14,735 nt of DNA from DASZHJ01 sp035581425 (GTDB lineage: Bacteria > Pseudomonadota > Alphaproteobacteria > ATCC43930 > CGMCC-115725), in contig DATJVP010000046.1 of assembly GCA_035581425.1 (NCBI GenBank), positions 1-14,735 on the forward strand. Reading direction: 5' to 3'. The notes under the pieces are model-generated. The model did no database searches. It was not told the DNA's origin and was given only the letters and a program-made list of their open reading frames with translations. Shown one piece after another: positions 12,438 through 14,735 of the stretch (position 1 is its first letter; the number at the start of each line of letters is the position of its first letter). Made by a program: the position numbers and the translations under genes.

Positions 12438-12464
12438 CCGCGCGCGCTTGAAGGGCGCGCGCGG
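12438..12464 (-). terminator. Strong hairpin downstream of the SRPBCC gene
   Basis: Perfect ten-base arms CCGCGCGCGC (12438-12447) and GCGCGCGCGG (12455-12464) with a seven-base loop. Read on the minus strand, it lies about 28 bases after the SRPBCC stop and is followed by GTTTCTGG. This is a good candidate terminator for the arsR-SRPBCC operon, with a short U-tract. The gap 12393-12491 holds nothing else I can support apart from the GYD ribosome site. Confidence 0.55.
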
Positions 12465-12491
12465 ATGCCGCCGATGACACCGTCGCTGAGG

Positions 12492-12956
12492 TCACTTCGG
12501 GAAATATTTCGGTCCCAAGATCACCGATCCGGTCTCGAGGAGCGATTTGAGGTTCGACAGGATCTGCGGCCACCCGTCGGAGACGGCACCGATGAACTTC
12601 GAGCCTTTGCGCTCCATGCTGTGGGTCACGGTCAGTTTCACCGTTTCATCGACCCGCTCGATCTCCATGGTGCAAAGAGACCAACCTTCCTCCTTGAGCT
12701 CCGGCCTGAACTCGTTGCGCCAGCGGATGCTGAGGCGCTTTTGGGGTTCGCAGGCGAGGATCTCGCCGGTATCGCAGACACGCCCGTCGGGAAGCACGAG
12801 CTTCCATGCGCCGCCCGTTCTCCATTCGGCTTCCGGACGGGCGCCGCGCCAATACTGCTGCGCGAATTCCGGGCTCGTGAGCGCCGCCCACAGGCGCTCG
12901 GGCGTGGTGCGGATGTACGTGACATAGACGAAACTGCTGGTGCCTTGGTCAGTCAT
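12492..12956 (-). CDS. SRPBCC/AHSA1-like (START-domain superfamily) protein
   Basis: This 154-aa helix-grip protein resembles the C-terminal domain of the Hsp90 activator Aha1. Visible landmarks are IRTTPERLWAALTSPEFAQQYW (15-36), the glycine turn RTGGAWKL, a central strand ILACEPQKRLSIRW, and the C-terminal helix GAVSDGWPQILSNLKSLLETG. Stand-alone proteins of this type often bind small hydrophobic ligands and very commonly follow an ArsR-like repressor, as here. Its ATG overlaps the ArsR stop by eight bases, implying translational coupling. The ligand is unknown; it is unlikely to be a true Hsp90 partner. Confidence 0.93.
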   Translation of the reverse strand: MTDQGTSSFVYVTYIRTTPERLWAALTSPEFAQQYWRGARPEAEWRTGGAWKLVLPDGRVCDTGEILACEPQKRLSIRWRNEFRPELKEEGWSLCTMEIERVDETVKLTVTHSMERKGSKFIGAVSDGWPQILSNLKSLLETGSVILGPKYFPK

Positions 12957-13272
12957 GGTCCTCTCCTTCCAATTTCTTTTTCAATGCCGCGAGCGCGGTC
13001 ACGTGACGGCGCTCGAATTTCCGTATCCAGCGTTCCGCGATCTGGTTGATCGGCACGGGGTTGATGAAGTGCAGCTTCTCGCGGCCGCGCCACTTGCAGG
13101 CGACCAAGTTCGCCGCCTCGAGAACCGCGAGGTGCTTGGCGACGGCCTGGCGTGTCATGTCGAGGCCCTCGCAGAGCTCGCCCAGCGTCTGACCGCTCTT
13201 TCGGTAGAGCCGGTCGAGCAAATGCCGGCGGCTCGCATCGGCCAGGGCGTGGAATACGGCGTCGTCATTCAT
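12949..13272 (-). CDS. ArsR/SmtB-family transcriptional repressor
   Basis: This 107-aa winged helix-turn-helix protein is first in a two-gene operon with the SRPBCC gene. The recognition helix region MTRQAVAKHLAVLEAANLV (39-57) and wing KWRGREKLHFINP (61-73) are clear. The metal-binding CVC motif of ArsR/SmtB is absent; the only cysteines (in ELCEGL and VACKW) do not form it, so an organic ligand or a non-metal signal is more likely. This subgroup typically carries NPVPINQIAERWIRKFE after the wing. The ATG at 13272 is preferred over an in-frame TTG at 13278. It likely represses itself through palindromes located in its own promoter (13284-13299 and 13312-13323). Confidence 0.94.
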   Translation of the reverse strand: MNDDAVFHALADASRRHLLDRLYRKSGQTLGELCEGLDMTRQAVAKHLAVLEAANLVACKWRGREKLHFINPVPINQIAERWIRKFERRHVTALAALKKKLEGEDHD

Positions 13273-13283
13273 GTCCAAAACAC

Positions 13284-13299
13284 GGAACCTCGTGGTTCC
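13284..13299. promoter_or_regulatory. Palindrome GGAACC-TCGT-GGTTCC in the arsR leader
   Basis: Perfect six-base arms with a four-base centre, 12 bases upstream of the arsR ATG and covering the predicted transcription start (near 13296). It could be a second repressor site or form an RNA hairpin in the leader. Sequence symmetry is seen directly; its use as an operator is inferred. Confidence 0.45.
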
Positions 13300-13302
13300 C
13301 TA

Positions 13303-13332
13303 ACAATATGAAACCGTTCGGTTGCCTGTCAA
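13303..13332 (-). promoter_or_regulatory. Sigma-70-type promoter of the arsR-SRPBCC operon
   Basis: On the minus strand TTGACA (13327-13332, a perfect -35) is followed after 18 bases by TATTGT (13303-13308; four of six). The predicted start falls about 24 bases before the arsR ATG. This is the best promoter match in the window. Confidence 0.7.
13312..13323. promoter_or_regulatory. Candidate ArsR operator inside the promoter spacer
   Basis: AACCG-TT-CGGTT is a perfect inverted repeat lying wholly between the -35 and -10 boxes. A dimeric winged-helix repressor bound there would block RNA polymerase, as is known for ArsR/SmtB proteins. Which of this and the nearby GGAACC palindrome is the real operator cannot be told from sequence. 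Confidence 0.6.
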
Positions 13333-13387
13333 GTGGCGAAATGCTCCCGAATTTTCCGGGGGCGAGGCGCCAGTCGCCATGTTGCTT

Positions 13388-13427
13388 ATCGGCGCCGGAC
13401 CGACACGTCGGAACGCTCGGCGCCGAT
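13388..13427. repeat. Nested inverted repeat of unknown role
   Basis: Outer arms ATCGGCGCCG (13388-13397) and CGGCGCCGAT (13418-13427) are perfect ten-base complements. Within the loop, CCGAC-AC-GTCGG (13400-13411) is a second perfect inverted repeat. It lies in the 226-base gap between arsR and the alpha/beta hydrolase, 78 bases beyond the hydrolase stop. No U-tract follows on either strand. The arms are themselves near-palindromic. The remainder of this gap (13333-13505) shows no gene and no other clear signal. Confidence 0.6.
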
Positions 13428-13505
13428 CCGAGTGGACGCCCTATTTCGGGAATGCGAGGCGGCCGGAAGCCTGCGTGGGCACGGAGATGCCGAGCCTCGG
13501 GCGCG

Positions 13506-14717
13506 TCAGAGGAATTGCTCGTCGAGCCAGTCGAGAACCCGCCGATTGAGGAGCGAGCGGTTCTGCATTTCGCAATGCCCGTCTGCTCCCTCGGCCGCCG
13601 TGAAGCGCTTCAGCGTCTTGGGGCAGCGCAATGCAGCGAGGAAGGCTTCCGCGCCGGTGGCAAGCGCGTCATTCTCCGCCTGGGTGATCAAGGTGGGGCA
13701 TTGGATGAGCTCGGCGCGGCCCTGCATGGTGAAGGGCTCGGTCGAGGCGAAGTAGGCGCGCAGATCGTCCGTGCCATGCACCCAGAAGCCACGCTGGACC
13801 ACCTTCCAGTAAAGCCCGCGGTCCTTGCGGACGACGGCGTCGATGCGGTCCAGCACCGCCTGGTCCAGGGCGCCGAGATCGGCCGCCGCTTCGGGCGCCA
13901 CGCCGAACTTGTGCACGATCACCTCCCGGAAGCCGTCGGCGATGCTCCAGACGGCGGGATCGGCGATGAGAGCGGCGATGCGCGGCTCGCCCGAGGCGCC
14001 GCGAGGCGCGAGGTGCCCGCCAAGACTCCAGCCGTAGAGCGCGATACGCCGGGGATCGACGCGTGGCAGGGTCAACGCGAAATCCACCACCGCGTTGACG
14101 ACCACCTCCCAATCGGGCCGTAGCGGCACGCCATGCTCGTAGAGCATGGCGCCCTGGCCGGGACCGTCGAACAGGAGGCTGTGATAGCCCCTGCGCGAAG
14201 CCGCGACGGCGGAAGCGAAATAGGTGTCAGTGATCGTCGCATCATAGCCGTTGTTCAGAATGATGAGCGGCCGTACCTGGTCCTCGAACCCCTGCGCGGG
14301 AATGAGATAGCCGGGCATCGGAGTGACGCCGAAGGGGATGCTCAGGGGACGGACCGGATGGCGACCCAATGCCAGGCCCTTCTCTAGAGCGTCAACCTGC
14401 TTGCGGAACGCGGCGAGGAGGCGGGGATCGACGGGAGCGCCGAAGAGCGGATGGAAGGAGGCGGCGTAGAAGGCGCTCGCTCTCAGATAGAGCTCGCGCG
14501 CGCTGAGACTGTGGCCTTTGCCGAGGGCCGTGTCGCCCTCCGCCTTCAACCGGTCGGCGGCAGCAACCCAGGCATCGTGATAGGCGCCGTCATCGCCATC
14601 CCCGATCGCCTCCGCCACGGCACGAACCTCGCCGAAATCGGCACCGCCATAGGGTATGTAGGCCAGTGGCCAGGCGCCGAATTCCTCGTGCAGCTCGTTC
14701 CGGAAAAGCATGGTCAT
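13506..14717 (-). CDS. Alpha/beta hydrolase, FrsA/pseudooxynicotine-hydrolase-like
   Basis: This 403-aa hydrolase has a helical N-terminal domain (about 1-120), then an alpha/beta-hydrolase core. The oxyanion region LIILNNGYDAT (151-161), strand FDGPGQGAML (183-192), nucleophile elbow GWSLGG with S231, acid D350 in TQAENDALA and H381 in GADGHCE form the likely triad. The same layout is found in 2,6-dihydroxypseudooxynicotine hydrolase and the DUF1100/FrsA group, which cleave C-C or ester bonds; the substrate here is not inferable. The ATG at 14717 has GAGGG about six bases upstream; a second ATG two codons later is possible. No signal peptide. The promoter lies outside the window or in the last 18 bases. 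Confidence 0.92.
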   Translation of the reverse strand: MTMLFRNELHEEFGAWPLAYIPYGGADFGEVRAVAEAIGDGDDGAYHDAWVAAADRLKAEGDTALGKGHSLSARELYLRASAFYAASFHPLFGAPVDPRLLAAFRKQVDALEKGLALGRHPVRPLSIPFGVTPMPGYLIPAQGFEDQVRPLIILNNGYDATITDTYFASAVAASRRGYHSLLFDGPGQGAMLYEHGVPLRPDWEVVVNAVVDFALTLPRVDPRRIALYGWSLGGHLAPRGASGEPRIAALIADPAVWSIADGFREVIVHKFGVAPEAAADLGALDQAVLDRIDAVVRKDRGLYWKVVQRGFWVHGTDDLRAYFASTEPFTMQGRAELIQCPTLITQAENDALATGAEAFLAALRCPKTLKRFTAAEGADGHCEMQNRSLLNRRVLDWLDEQFL

Positions 14718-14735
14718 CCCATCCCTCGTGGCTGC

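Noticed and set aside
1..14735. tRNA, rRNA, CRISPR array, insertion sequence, phage or defence genes
   Set aside because: No cloverleaf-like segment, repeat-spacer pattern, transposase motif or terminal inverted repeats of an insertion element were seen on either strand.

Overview
The base composition is high-GC throughout. The gene content, an alphaproteobacterial-type LexA box (GTTC-N7-GTTC) and the protein flavour of every gene point to an alphaproteobacterium, probably Hyphomicrobiales or Rhodospirillales-like. Genus cannot be read from this window. The DNA looks chromosomal: it starts in a core ribosomal-protein operon and runs into ordinary accessory metabolism and regulation. No tRNA, rRNA, CRISPR, insertion sequence or phage gene was seen.

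Layout: (1) 2-1151 (+): the 3' end of rpsF, then rpsR and rplI. S6 and S18 carry unusual Arg/Gly-rich extensions. (2) 1161-1631 (-) OsmC-family protein, divergent from 1758-2591 (+) aldo/keto reductase. (3) 2684-3913 (+) cyclopropane-fatty-acid synthase, meeting 3920-4576 (-) a glutathione S-transferase. (4) 4617-7610 (-): an amidohydrolase and a class I acyl-CoA synthetase as a tight two-gene unit, followed by the orphaned C-terminal tail of a short-chain dehydrogenase and then the GST. (5) 7783-8160 (+) unknown 125-aa protein, converging on 8174-9292 (-) a Tat-exported DUF882/M15-like peptidase and a lipoprotein. (6) 9359-9373 a LexA-type box, driving a 40-aa single-span membrane protein (9410-9532 +), then an OmpR-type response regulator and its sensor kinase (9616-11746 +). 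(7) 11754-13272 (-): a 63-aa protein, a GYD-domain protein, and an ArsR-SRPBCC operon whose promoter has a palindrome in its spacer. (8) 13506-14717 (-) an alpha/beta hydrolase.

The most interesting element is the SOS-type operator in front of the previously unlisted 40-aa membrane peptide, an arrangement like that of the small LexA-controlled division inhibitors of Caulobacter. Other points of note are the SDR remnant in frame behind the acyl-CoA synthetase stop, a recurring design in which convergent genes end inside a shared short palindrome, the self-contained ArsR control region, and an unexplained nested inverted repeat at 13388-13427.
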